Origin: Sideroxydans sp. CL21
Lineage (GTDB): Bacteria > Pseudomonadota > Gammaproteobacteria > Burkholderiales > Gallionellaceae
Assembly (NCBI RefSeq): GCF_902459525.1
Contig: NZ_LR699166.1
Coordinates: forward strand, 1,996,501 to 2,060,500
Length of the DNA: 64,000 nt
Reading direction: 5' to 3'
The translations under genes were made by a program, and so were the position numbers. Position 1 is the stretch's first letter. Each line of letters begins with the position of its first letter. Under the pieces are notes generated by a model, which was not told the DNA's origin, searched no databases, and saw nothing but the letters and a program-made list of their open reading frames with translations. Shown here in pieces: positions 9,691 through 17,453 of the stretch.

Positions 9691-9837
9691 ATGGAAACCC
9701 TCAATGTTTCCCAAACACTTGTCAGCGGAGATTCTGCCTCTGGTATTGCGTCCGCAAGGTCACTCGTTTTTTCCTCGCCGAGTCCGAAGCTGAACTTCTT
9801 GACAATTGCAAGCAGCATGATGGCTTTTAAACTGTAA
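9691..9837 (+). CDS. Possible small protein, 48 aa, ideal ribosome binding site
   Basis: ATG at 9691 follows GAGGAGGTAACC, as good a Shine-Dalgarno as any in the window. The 48-residue product is rich in S, A and L (METLNVSQTLVSGDSASG at its start) and matches nothing I know. A competing minus-strand frame of 75 residues (9591-9818) covers the same DNA and has no ribosome binding site. Both may be remnants; this region also holds a broken fumC. Confidence 0.3.
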   Translation: METLNVSQTLVSGDSASGIASARSLVFSSPSPKLNFLTIASSMMAFKL

Positions 9838-9888
9838 ACTATGTCCTAAATGCGTCTCTAGCCGGAAATCTTTTGTTCTGCGCCAAGT

Positions 9889-10068
9889 TCACAGTTGACA
9901 CTGTGCGCGTGCACGTTTGACTTCTGCGAGAGCGAATATAATCTCCTCTGGCATCCGTTCAGTTGAAATATCAAAATGCAAGAGTGAACGCTGTGCCTGC
10001 GCGCCCCACAAATGATTTGCAGGAACTTCAATGTCGCCAAACGAATCTCTCTCTTTTCTGCTGTTCAT
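9889..10068 (-). pseudogene. fumC: Truncated, frameshifted second fumC
   Basis: The first 55 codons match the N-terminus of the intact fumC at 7271-8674 closely ([41 protein letters not shown]). Just after KRARA a one-base insertion relative to the intact gene changes frame and a TGA follows. The remaining 400 or so codons are absent. The start ATG overlaps the stop of the 89-residue gene upstream (ATGA). It is the relic of a diverged paralogue or a partial duplication. Confidence 0.85.
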
Positions 10069-10334
10069 GATTGTGTCCATGATCTGCCAAACAATTTTCT
10101 TTCGATATCTCTTTCGAATTCTTCAACCCATCTGGTTCCATCTCCGATCGGATATTGTGCTTTAAGATTTGTGGATCTTTGCGTGATTACGACAAAGCCG
10201 GTAAGCGCAAAGATTTCATCAGTTTTGGAGTCTGTGGTATCGGTCTCCGCCAACTCAAAGTCTTCCACAGATAGTTTGAATCGCTTCAATACCCTCTGGA
10301 AATCATCCTTCTCGTCCTGTTCGATGAGCTTCAT
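10065..10334 (-). CDS. Hypothetical protein, 89 aa
   Basis: A charged soluble protein beginning MKLIEQDEKDDFQRVLKRFK, with a central TGFVVITQRSTN segment and a C-terminal WVEEFERDIERK helix. The alternation suggests a small alpha/beta domain. It resembles uncharacterised proteins that I have seen in betaproteobacteria, but I cannot name a family. Its stop overlaps the start of the broken fumC, so the two were once a coupled pair. Confidence 0.55.
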   Translation of the reverse strand: MKLIEQDEKDDFQRVLKRFKLSVEDFELAETDTTDSKTDEIFALTGFVVITQRSTNLKAQYPIGDGTRWVEEFERDIERKLFGRSWTQS

Positions 10335-10725
10335 CTGATTTTCGACCTTCCTTTATTGATAGATAATCCTGCCACTACTCATATGGAAAGGCAATCGTGA
10401 ATGTGCAGTATCGAATGCCGCGCACGAACTGCTGCCATTAGCCCTTCTGCATCAGTAAGAACCGTACGAAGCAGCCTGTCACCAAACAGCTTCTTCGCAA
10501 ATATTCCTTATATGAGGAATCGCATGCAAAACAATACGCGACAATTTCATCAACGAGCCGAGGCATGCAAGAATGATGAGCGGTATGGTAGCCTTTGGGT
10601 TCCTAAGCTCCCATAATGGCTTTCCTGCGGCTCTTCGCAGGCTTACCGACTACTTGTTTTACAACAACGTTCGCCGCAGTTGGTCAGCCAAGAGGGTATA
10701 TGCGCTAATTGCAACGGGAGTCTCG
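10335..10725. other. Intergenic stretch before the polyketide synthase
   Basis: About 390 bases. On the minus strand, 10390-10500 has a frame reading KKLFGDRLLRTVL and onward to a stop, with no start codon or ribosome binding site, so it may be a decayed gene end. The promoter of the type III polyketide synthase operon should be in the right half. The frame of that synthase stays open back to 10573 but the extra sequence is not family-like. Confidence 0.4.
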
Positions 10726-11784
10726 ATGTTCATAAATGGATTAGGAACGGCAAACCCGCCGCGCAGCTATAACAAGGTCGAATGTTGGGAAGCTTTCAAG
10801 TCCTCCGAATGGTTTAGAAAACTTGACCCGCGGTCGCGCATGATTGCGGAAGCTGTTCTCACTAAAGAAAACGGGATCGAATTCAGATCTCTCGCCGTTG
10901 CATCACTGGATGAAGTGTTCAGCATTGACCCCGATACCCTGCACAGACGATTTTTGGACAACGCACCAACACTCGGAGCAGCGGCAGGCGCAGCCGCGCT
11001 TAGGGATGCAGGCATCGATGCCGATGCAATTGATGGATTGGTAGTCAGCACCTGCACGGGTTATCTTTGTCCGGGCCTGACCAGTTATATCGTGGAACGA
11101 CTGGGCCTGCGGGCAGATGTTCAAGCATTTGATCTGGTCGGACAGGGTTGCGCGGCAGCGCTGCCCAATTGGCGCCTCGCCGAAGGATTGCTGTCAACCG
11201 ACTCCTGCCAGAACGTGTTATCGATCTGTGTGGAAGTAAGCAGTGCTGCGATGTATCTTGATAATGATCCTGGCGTACTGATAAGCGCGTGCCTGTTTGG
11301 CGACGGAGCTGGCGCGGCTGTGCTTTCCAAGTACGCAGATCCGCTGCGGCGCAGCATCGAATGGAAAGAGTATGCTTCACTCGTTAATCCGGCTGAACGT
11401 AACACTCTGCTGTTCGAAACACGGAATGGAATGCTGCGCAACGTCCTTACACGGGCCGTTCCAAGACTGGCTGCCGAACACGCCGAACAGGTGCTTCACA
11501 AAGCATTGAGTGGGGCCGGACTGGTACCTGAAGACATCAGCGCCTGGATCATGCACGCAGGCGGACGCGACGTACTGATCGCATTGCAGAACCGCCTGAA
11601 GATCTCCGCTGAAGATCTGCGCTACAGTGCAGACATGCTGCACCGTTATGGCAACATGAGTAGCGCATTTGTCTATTTTGTATTGCAGGAGGCGCTCAAT
11701 GACAATGCGAAGCCAGGGTGGTGGTGGATGTCATCGTTCGGTGCCGGATTCAGCTGCCACGGTGCCTTGCTTAAAGTGGCGTAA
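10726..11784 (+). CDS. Type III polyketide synthase (chalcone synthase-like)
   Basis: 352 residues from ATG at 10726, which follows GGGAG and gives the normal family length; the open frame continues back to 10573 with unrelated sequence. The catalytic triad of the family is visible: C142 in VGQGCAAALPNWRLAEG, H277 in IMHAGGRD and N310 in YGNMSSA. Such enzymes extend acyl-CoA with malonyl-CoA to make resorcinols, pyrones or quinone-like products. Downstream genes encode a methyltransferase and an FAD oxidoreductase, a tailoring set seen with bacterial type III synthases. The product cannot be told from sequence. Confidence 0.9.
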   Translation: MFINGLGTANPPRSYNKVECWEAFKSSEWFRKLDPRSRMIAEAVLTKENGIEFRSLAVASLDEVFSIDPDTLHRRFLDNAPTLGAAAGAAALRDAGIDADAIDGLVVSTCTGYLCPGLTSYIVERLGLRADVQAFDLVGQGCAAALPNWRLAEGLLSTDSCQNVLSICVEVSSAAMYLDNDPGVLISACLFGDGAGAAVLSKYADPLRRSIEWKEYASLVNPAERNTLLFETRNGMLRNVLTRAVPRLAAEHAEQVLHKALSGAGLVPEDISAWIMHAGGRDVLIALQNRLKISAEDLRYSADMLHRYGNMSSAFVYFVLQEALNDNAKPGWWWMSSFGAGFSCHGALLKVA

Positions 11785-11808
11785 CCTGGTGGCGAAGGAG
11801 ATCCAATC

Positions 11809-12522
11809 GTGGACTTTAACCTGCTGCGACAAGTTGAGCCGGAACTGCTCGATGTTCTTGCCGCTGATGATCCGCGGGCGCTAAGGTCACGCAAGGATTT
11901 GCGGCGCGTTCACCGTGCAATGGCGACATTATCGATCGTACAAAGCGCGCTTGACCGAGGCACTGCAGGATTCATACCGCACACGCTGCTTGAGATCGGT
12001 GCTGGCGACGGTTCACTGATGTTGCGCCTGTCCAGGACGCGTGCAGATTGCTGGAGAGGAGTCGACGTTACTTTGCTCGACAGGATGAACCTGGTAGAGA
12101 CACCGACCCTCGAAGGGATTCACAAGTCAGGCTGGACACCCCGCGTCGTAGCGTTAGATATATTCAACTGGCTGGAACGCCCCATCGACTCGCGCACAGA
12201 TGTTGTCATCGCCAATCTGTTCATGCATCATTTTTCGTCATACAAGCTTGTGCAAATTCTGGCGGGAATCGAGGCGCGCAGTCGGGTATTCCTCTGCTGC
12301 GAACCAAGGCGTTCGGCTCTGTCTCTGCTGGGAAGCCACTGCATTGGTTTGCTAGGTGCGGGTTCGGTTACGCGGCAGGATGCGGTATCGAGCGTGCACG
12401 CGGGGTTCCGGGGGCAAGAGTTGTCGGCACTGTGGTCGAACCCGCACAATTGGATATTGCACGAATATCCAGCCGGCTTGTTCAGCCATTGTTTCCTCGC
12501 CATACGGAAAGAACATATATGA
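11809..12522 (+). CDS. SAM-dependent methyltransferase of the polyketide cluster
   Basis: 237 residues from GTG at 11809, preceded by GAAGGAG. The SAM-binding motif LLEIGAGDGSLMLRL lies near residue 64, followed by the acidic VDVTLLDR loop and a VIANLFMHHF motif of class I methyltransferases. It starts 24 bases after the synthase stop and overlaps the oxidoreductase start (ATGA). It probably methylates the polyketide product. Confidence 0.8.
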   Translation: MDFNLLRQVEPELLDVLAADDPRALRSRKDLRRVHRAMATLSIVQSALDRGTAGFIPHTLLEIGAGDGSLMLRLSRTRADCWRGVDVTLLDRMNLVETPTLEGIHKSGWTPRVVALDIFNWLERPIDSRTDVVIANLFMHHFSSYKLVQILAGIEARSRVFLCCEPRRSALSLLGSHCIGLLGAGSVTRQDAVSSVHAGFRGQELSALWSNPHNWILHEYPAGLFSHCFLAIRKEHI

Positions 12523-13757
12523 ACATCGGCTACGATGTGATTGTTCTGGGAGGAGGACCGTCAGGCTCTACCGCAGGCGTACTCCTGGCGCTGGCAGGAT
12601 GGAGGGTTGCCATCGTCGAAAAAGCGGAATTCCCGCGTCGCAAGGTTTGCGGCGAATTCATTTCGGAAACGACATGGCCGTTGCTGAGACACTTGGAAGT
12701 TGCCGCCCCCCTGATGGAGATCGCCGGACCAGTCGTGCGTCGCATTGGCATTTATTCTGGCGATGCGATGGTAACTGCCAAACTCGCTTCACAAACCGAT
12801 AGAATCGAGGACGGCGGCAGAGCAATCGGTCGCGAACACCTTGACTCGCTACTGCTCAAGCGTGCAGCTGAAGCCGGGGCTGAGGTATGGCAGCCTTTTG
12901 CACTCACGTCGTTTGTCGAAACCGACAGTGGCTACGTGTGCAGCATCCGCAACAAGCGTTCACGCGAAGAGCGCGCATTAAGTTCCCGACTGATCGTCGC
13001 CGCGCATGGCTCTTGGGAGTCAGGCGTAATGCCGACGCAGGACTTCCGCCGCCCGCGGCACGATTCAGATTTGTTTGGATTCAAGGCACATTTTTTCAAA
13101 AGTACACTTCCACAAGATTTGATGCCCCTGCTCGCATTTCCGGGCGGATATGGCGGAATGGTTTACAGCGATAGCGGCCGGGTCAGCCTTTCGTGTTGCA
13201 TACGGCGTGATCGACTTGAAAGTTGTCGACAACAATATTCTCACTTGAATGCCGGATCCGCGGTCCTTGCGCACATCGAGTCATCCTGCATGGGCGTATT
13301 ACAAGCACTGTCTTCCGCTAGCGTGGACGGAGCATGGCTGTCCTCCGGGCCACTCCGCACGGGCATTCATACCTTTGGTCGTGATGGCATATTCACTGTT
13401 GGCAATGCGGCAGCAGAAGCTCACCCCATAGTGGCCGAAGGCATCAGTATGGCCATTCAGTCTGCATTCCTGTTAAGCGAACAATTGAACGCGTGGCGCG
13501 TGTGCGGCGATCCGGATCTTTCAAATCAGACATTCGAAAGTATCCGGCATGAATATGAGATCGCCTGGCGCGACAATTTTTCACGGCGCATCAGACTTGC
13601 GGCACTATTCGCACATCTATTCATGCGTCCGGTTAGTTCACAGATCGCGACGGGATTGTTGAAGCGCTTCCCGCGACTCTTGACAGAGGGCGCGCGCTGG
13701 AGCGGCAAAGCGGAACCGTTTCGTCGTTCGTATCAGGCCGAAGCTGCGCGGTCGTGA
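12519..13757 (+). CDS. FAD-dependent oxidoreductase, geranylgeranyl-reductase family
   Basis: 412 residues from ATG at 12519, which overlaps the methyltransferase stop by four bases; the frame is open back to 12048 but that part is antiparallel noise within the methyltransferase gene. The Rossmann motif VIVLGGGPSGSTAG begins at residue 8, and FxVGNAAAEAHPIVAEGISMA near residue 300 is the second FAD motif of this flavin monooxygenase/reductase group. It likely oxidises or reduces the polyketide intermediate. Last gene of the three-gene operon. Confidence 0.85.
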   Translation: MNIGYDVIVLGGGPSGSTAGVLLALAGWRVAIVEKAEFPRRKVCGEFISETTWPLLRHLEVAAPLMEIAGPVVRRIGIYSGDAMVTAKLASQTDRIEDGGRAIGREHLDSLLLKRAAEAGAEVWQPFALTSFVETDSGYVCSIRNKRSREERALSSRLIVAAHGSWESGVMPTQDFRRPRHDSDLFGFKAHFFKSTLPQDLMPLLAFPGGYGGMVYSDSGRVSLSCCIRRDRLESCRQQYSHLNAGSAVLAHIESSCMGVLQALSSASVDGAWLSSGPLRTGIHTFGRDGIFTVGNAAAEAHPIVAEGISMAIQSAFLLSEQLNAWRVCGDPDLSNQTFESIRHEYEIAWRDNFSRRIRLAALFAHLFMRPVSSQIATGLLKRFPRLLTEGARWSGKAEPFRRSYQAEAARS

Positions 13758-14195
13758 CAACTGGCACTAACTCATGTCCTTTTCATTCATATTGGAATCA
13801 AATGATTAACTGAATATCCGCATGATTGGGTTGGTTGTATTAGCAATCTTATGTAAGAGTTTAGAGGTCGAGGGGAGATGCTAATCCACATCCGCTCTCC
13901 CAACCAAGAGGCAAACACAGATAGAGCCCTCCGACCCACACCACTCAGCGTCGATGAGAAGTTCAACTATGGCCAACGATTTGACCGCAAGTTCGCATAA
14001 AGTACCAGTACATCGAATCCACTATAGCCATCAAGGGAATAAACGAATACAACAAGAAATGAACTTGTGCAGACATGATCAAGTCGAAGTCATTGTAGCT
14101 GGTTGGTTAGGCGACAACGGTGCAGACAGGGTGAAGGCAGTTCAATGGAGGAATGAGATAGTTCGCTCGTGCTGCCGAACGACCGGGTTCTGAAC
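13758..14195. other. Intergenic stretch after polyketide operon
   Basis: About 440 bases. A plus-strand frame of about 75 codons (13969-14193) is open but has no ribosome binding site and an unremarkable, Arg/His-rich product, so I do not call it. No clear terminator hairpin follows the oxidoreductase stop. Confidence 0.4.
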
Positions 14196-14486
14196 ATGAA
14201 TCTGCTATCGAACATGGAACAATTGAATTCTCGTCCTTGGAATTCGTTAAGTCCAGGAGAGAAGCAGTTGTTGACCTTGAATTTAAGGCGCACCTTGGAA
14301 AATATGAAGTTTCGGTCGACCGATATCGATTACGTAGCTAGTCATGTTTGGATAACGCCGGAATTCCTGGCAAAACAAAATGAGTTAATCCGGCTGGAAT
14401 TTCAGCGCTTAAGAGAATTGCCACAATATCGAGACTTGAGCGATCTGTCTCTAATGGAGAGAGCGCAGGAATTCAGCAGGGTGTAG
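14196..14486 (+). CDS. Hypothetical protein, about 96 aa
   Basis: A soluble, helical, charged product (SPGEKQLLTLNLRRTLENM, then FLAKQNELIRLEFQRLREL). The start is uncertain: ATG codons at 14196 and 14214 and an upstream one at 14169 all lack a strong ribosome binding site. The residue pattern looks like genuine protein. No family recognised. It precedes the DUF2892 gene by 60 bases. Confidence 0.45.
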   Translation: MNLLSNMEQLNSRPWNSLSPGEKQLLTLNLRRTLENMKFRSTDIDYVASHVWITPEFLAKQNELIRLEFQRLRELPQYRDLSDLSLMERAQEFSRV

Positions 14487-14546
14487 TTCTTTCACACTTG
14501 GCGTGAGAGCGATGGGCACTGTAAGAAACATCCCCAGGAGGTCATC

Positions 14547-14759
14547 ATGAAATACAACGTAGGCGGAATCGATCGTGCGGCTCGACTGATTCTCGGGGTT
14601 ATTCTGCTACTGGTAGGGTTGCTTGCACCTGTGACCATGATATGGCGAATTGTGCTGTTGGTAATTGCCGCTATTGCACTGATAACTGCAACAGTGCGTT
14701 TCTGTCCGGCAAATGCCATTCTGGGAATCAATACCGCTGAAAACAAATATCAGAAATAA
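14547..14759 (+). CDS. DUF2892 (YgaP-like) inner membrane protein
   Basis: 70 residues starting MKYNVGGIDRAARLILG, the typical opening of DUF2892, with two hydrophobic helices (about residues 13-32 and 34-50) and the conserved RFCPANAILGINT tail. AGGAGGTCATC precedes the ATG, an ideal ribosome binding site. The domain is often fused or adjacent to rhodanese sulfurtransferases; here it stands alone. Confidence 0.88.
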   Translation: MKYNVGGIDRAARLILGVILLLVGLLAPVTMIWRIVLLVIAAIALITATVRFCPANAILGINTAENKYQK

Positions 14760-15139
14760 GAATAATCAATGCAGTTCGAGGCAATCGACCAATATTGAAA
14801 TTGATCTACAAGGTGATAGAGAGTTTCACTGCTCTTGGCGTCGCTGCGAACGATAATAAGAGTCAATTTCAATGCTCGTATTGATGAATCCCCCCAAAGA
14901 ATGATGATGCAAAGATTGGATATTTGGAATATAAAAAACACTATAATAGTTGATTATTTTACATGGTTATGTAATAATGTCCATACGGTTCGTTGATAAC
15001 TCTGTTATATCTCTCTGTTACCAAATTGGCACTTGCCGTGTCTAATTTGTTTTTCTAGCAAGCTAGAAAAACAAAGGGTGGAGAGTGTCGAAGTGACACT
15101 ATTCATAAGTCTCTTTTCAATTTTCGAAGGAGAACTAAA
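14760..15139. other. Intergenic stretch with perfect inverted repeat
   Basis: About 380 A/T-rich bases between the DUF2892 gene and the 44-residue ORF. The notable feature is the inverted repeat at 15046-15075, listed separately. Otherwise nothing clear is seen. Confidence 0.5.
15046..15075. repeat. Perfect 14-bp inverted repeat, 2-base spacer
   Basis: TTTGTTTTTCTAGC at 15046-15059 is followed by AA and then its exact reverse complement at 15062-15075. The stem is A/T-rich with T-runs at both outer edges, so it could act as a bidirectional terminator or as an operator for the small gene starting 65 bases downstream. Confidence 0.75.
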
Positions 15140-15274
15140 ATGAATTCATTCGAATTTTCAATACTAATGATCTCGATCATGTTAGGTTTAGCAGCAATTG
15201 CGATGTGGCTTGATGATGATGCAATGCACAAAGCTGAACATGACGATTTATTTCACGAGCACGCACATAATTAA
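15140..15274 (+). CDS. Small membrane protein with acidic/His-rich tail, 44 aa
   Basis: ATG at 15140 follows GAAGGAGAACTAAA. Residues 5-23 form one hydrophobic helix (SILMISIMLGLAAIAMWL) and the tail is DDDAMHKAEHDDLFHEHAHN, with five His and six Asp/Glu, which could bind metal. A strong terminator follows 25 bases after the stop, so this is a complete small transcription unit. Family not recognised. Confidence 0.65.
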   Translation: MNSFEFSILMISIMLGLAAIAMWLDDDAMHKAEHDDLFHEHAHN

Positions 15275-15298
15275 ATTGCTTGGTAATCAACCTTAATT

Positions 15299-15332
15299 AA
15301 AAGGATTGGCCGTTGTGCCAATCCTTTTCTTT
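15299..15332 (+). terminator. Rho-independent terminator
   Basis: AAAAGGATTGGC at 15299-15310 pairs perfectly with GCCAATCCTTTT at 15317-15328 around a six-base loop, followed by CTTT. It ends the 44-residue ORF transcript. Confidence 0.85.
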
Positions 15333-15676
15333 AGTGTAGCTATCTTCCGCGGGGTGCAAGTCACTTGTGACTCTGATTAATCTTCATTTTTGATTGTGAT
15401 GGGCATATTGAAAGTACAGCTGAAGGTGTATGCGCGATAGATAGCACATCCTAACAATTACAAAGCTGATCCGCGCAAAATAATGGCATTTCTCCTTTCA
15501 TCTGATGGAAAGGAACATTATCCTACGACATATCATGGATTTGGTCGAAAGCACGCGCTTAGCAAAGGTACCACATAGCGGTTCCTCATCATTTTTGGAA
15601 AATTACCATAATGTCTGAGACTTCCTTCTCTATGCATCGCTTTACGCAGATTTTTCCAAGCACCATAACCGTAAGA
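15333..15676. other. Intergenic stretch, about 340 bases
   Basis: Contains a perfect 14-base palindrome AGTCACTTGTGACT at 15359-15372 and a weaker hairpin (TCCTTTC/GAAAGGA) near 15495. No ORF with a ribosome binding site is visible. It separates convergent transcription units. Confidence 0.4.
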
Positions 15677-15697
15677 CTCCTTTTCCTGGAAAAGGAG
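15677..15697 (-). terminator. Hairpin after REC-PAS gene
   Basis: CTCCTTTT at 15677-15684 pairs with AAAAGGAG at 15690-15697 around CCTGG, starting 3 bases after the stop of the REC-PAS-PAS gene in its direction. The following bases are only weakly T-rich, so termination is plausible but not certain. Confidence 0.5.
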
Positions 15698-15699
15698 AG

Positions 15700-17037
15700 T
15701 TACTGCTTGACACGCTTGAAGTCGGTAATGTCAAAGATTATTGAACGGCTCATCACGAAGCGGCCGTTATCCTTGACTGCGTTGGCATTCAGCAACACAG
15801 GCAGTTTGTTACCATCCTTGCTTACGAACTCTAGCTCAAGATTGCGTATCCATCCGTTCTCTTTGAAGTGTGTGTAGTTCGCAAGAAATATTTCTGCACT
15901 TTCAGGTGTCAAAATATCATTCAGTCTGATTTTTCCTACAACCTCGTCACGCGTAAAGCCAAGCCACTTGAGCTCGGTGTCATTGATTTGGACAATAACG
16001 CCATCCAGATCGAGCGAGTGGTAACCGCAGGGGGCGTTGTTGTACAGGTCTGAAACTTGATCGGCATATTGCTTGAGTGCACTCCCTGCCTGTGTGCACT
16101 CTCCAAGCTTGCTGACAAGATTGGAATTGGCCGATTCAAGAATCGATGTCCTTTTCTCGAACTGCATTGTGCGATTGGCCACCAGCTCTTCGAGTCTTCG
16201 GCGATGCTGTTGCAACTCTTCTTCGACTTCTTTGTCCTTCGTGATGTCGATCAGAATTCCCTGCAGGAACATCGGATCCTCCAATTCGTGTCGTACAAGG
16301 ACGGCCTCATTAAGAAACCAGCGCACTTTGCCGTCACGGGTGAGCAGGCGACATTCGCAACGCAGAGGCTCACCGCTCTCGTAACAGAAAGCCACCTTTG
16401 CGTACGCTAGCGCTTTGTCTTCCGGGTGAAGCAGTTTGAGAAAACCTTCAGAATCCGCCAGCAACTCTTCTGGAGAAAAGCCGAGCTGGCGCACCTGAGG
16501 GCTTATATAAATCAGCTTGCCAGTTACATCCAGCGCGGTCGAGTAAGTGATTGCAGGAATCTGTTCTACGAGGAAACGGAACTTTGCTTCGGCCCGTGCC
16601 AGAGAAGATTCCATCAGTTGTTTTTCCTTCAACACCAGTTGCTCACGAAGCACACGCTCTATGACTGCGGGTAGAAGTTCCAGATATTGAAGGTTGGGAT
16701 CCTTGACTACGTAGTCTTGAGCGCCAAGTTTTATCGCCTCTACGGCGACCGCAGCATTGTCAGCACCCGTTAGCATGATGACCGGTATCGGAATTTCTCC
16801 AAGGTCGTCTTTCAGTTTGGATAGAAATTCCAGGCCATTCAAGTCCGGCAAGTTGTAGTCGAGTAGCACGCAGTCCAGCTTTTGTGTACGGACTAACTGC
16901 AACCCATCCAGAGCGGTTTCAGCTTCATGCAGTACAAATTCGTAATCATGAATATCCTGCGCAAAAGAGCGGCGGCAGGCCATTCGGTCTACAACATCGT
17001 CTTCAATAATGAGTATGTGGATCTGCGGTTTGGTCAT
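15700..17037 (-). CDS. Response regulator with two PAS domains (REC-PAS-coil-PAS)
   Basis: 445 residues. An N-terminal receiver domain (ILIIEDDVVDR, phospho-Asp in LLDYNLPD, KDP near residue 112) is followed by a PAS domain with PAC (about 150-270), a coiled coil (EEELQQHRRRLEELVANRT) and a second PAS domain to the end. There is no kinase, GGDEF or DNA-binding domain. Its start overlaps the stop of the single-domain receiver gene (ATGA). It probably forms a phosphorelay or scaffold with the heme kinase encoded upstream. Confidence 0.85.
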   Translation of the reverse strand: MTKPQIHILIIEDDVVDRMACRRSFAQDIHDYEFVLHEAETALDGLQLVRTQKLDCVLLDYNLPDLNGLEFLSKLKDDLGEIPIPVIMLTGADNAAVAVEAIKLGAQDYVVKDPNLQYLELLPAVIERVLREQLVLKEKQLMESSLARAEAKFRFLVEQIPAITYSTALDVTGKLIYISPQVRQLGFSPEELLADSEGFLKLLHPEDKALAYAKVAFCYESGEPLRCECRLLTRDGKVRWFLNEAVLVRHELEDPMFLQGILIDITKDKEVEEELQQHRRRLEELVANRTMQFEKRTSILESANSNLVSKLGECTQAGSALKQYADQVSDLYNNAPCGYHSLDLDGVIVQINDTELKWLGFTRDEVVGKIRLNDILTPESAEIFLANYTHFKENGWIRNLELEFVSKDGNKLPVLLNANAVKDNGRFVMSRSIIFDITDFKRVKQ

Positions 17038-17450
17038 TGCGGCACCTCGCTGATAGTCCAGTAGGCGTCGAGGGTGCGCATTACCTCGACGAATTGACGG
17101 TAATCCACCGGTTTAGCCATATAGCCCGCCACTCCCAAGTCGAAGCTGTTTATTTTGTCCGGTTGCTCCTCGGATGTGGTCAGCACAACCACCGGGATGC
17201 GCTTGAGTTGGGAGTCTTGCTTTACTACATGCAGAAACTCGATACCGTTCATGATAGGCATATTGAGGTCGAGCAGGATAATGCACGGTCGCTCATTGCC
17301 GGGATCGCGCAAGTATTTCAGAGCTTCCTCTCCATTTTCCCGATTGATCACCGGGTTAGTTACGTGGATTTCCTCCAGGGCGCGCTTGACCGTCATGACG
17401 TCCACCTGATCGTCCTCCACCAAGAGCATTGGTTTGTCTGCAACTCTCAT
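17034..17450 (-). CDS. Single-domain response regulator (Rcp1/CheY-like)
   Basis: 138 residues consisting only of a receiver domain: acidic pocket LLVEDDQVD, phospho-acceptor Asp in IILLDLNMP, TTS switch residue region and the AKPVDYRQF Lys. The long insert RDPGNERP after helix 2 is typical of Rcp1-like regulators found beside phytochrome-type kinases. It begins 3 bases after the kinase stop and overlaps the next gene. Confidence 0.9.
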   Translation of the reverse strand: MRVADKPMLLVEDDQVDVMTVKRALEEIHVTNPVINRENGEEALKYLRDPGNERPCIILLDLNMPIMNGIEFLHVVKQDSQLKRIPVVVLTTSEEQPDKINSFDLGVAGYMAKPVDYRQFVEVMRTLDAYWTISEVPQ

Positions 17451-17453
17451 TTT

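Noticed and set aside
10401-10616. 71-codon plus ORF before the polyketide synthase
   Set aside because: No ribosome binding site; composition is not protein-like.
12048-12518. Long N-terminal extension of the FAD oxidoreductase frame
   Set aside because: The sequence before 12519 overlaps the methyltransferase gene in another frame and the FAD motif begins right after the 12519 start.
13969-14193. 75-codon plus ORF after the polyketide operon
   Set aside because: No Shine-Dalgarno and no family pattern; kept only as a description of the gap.
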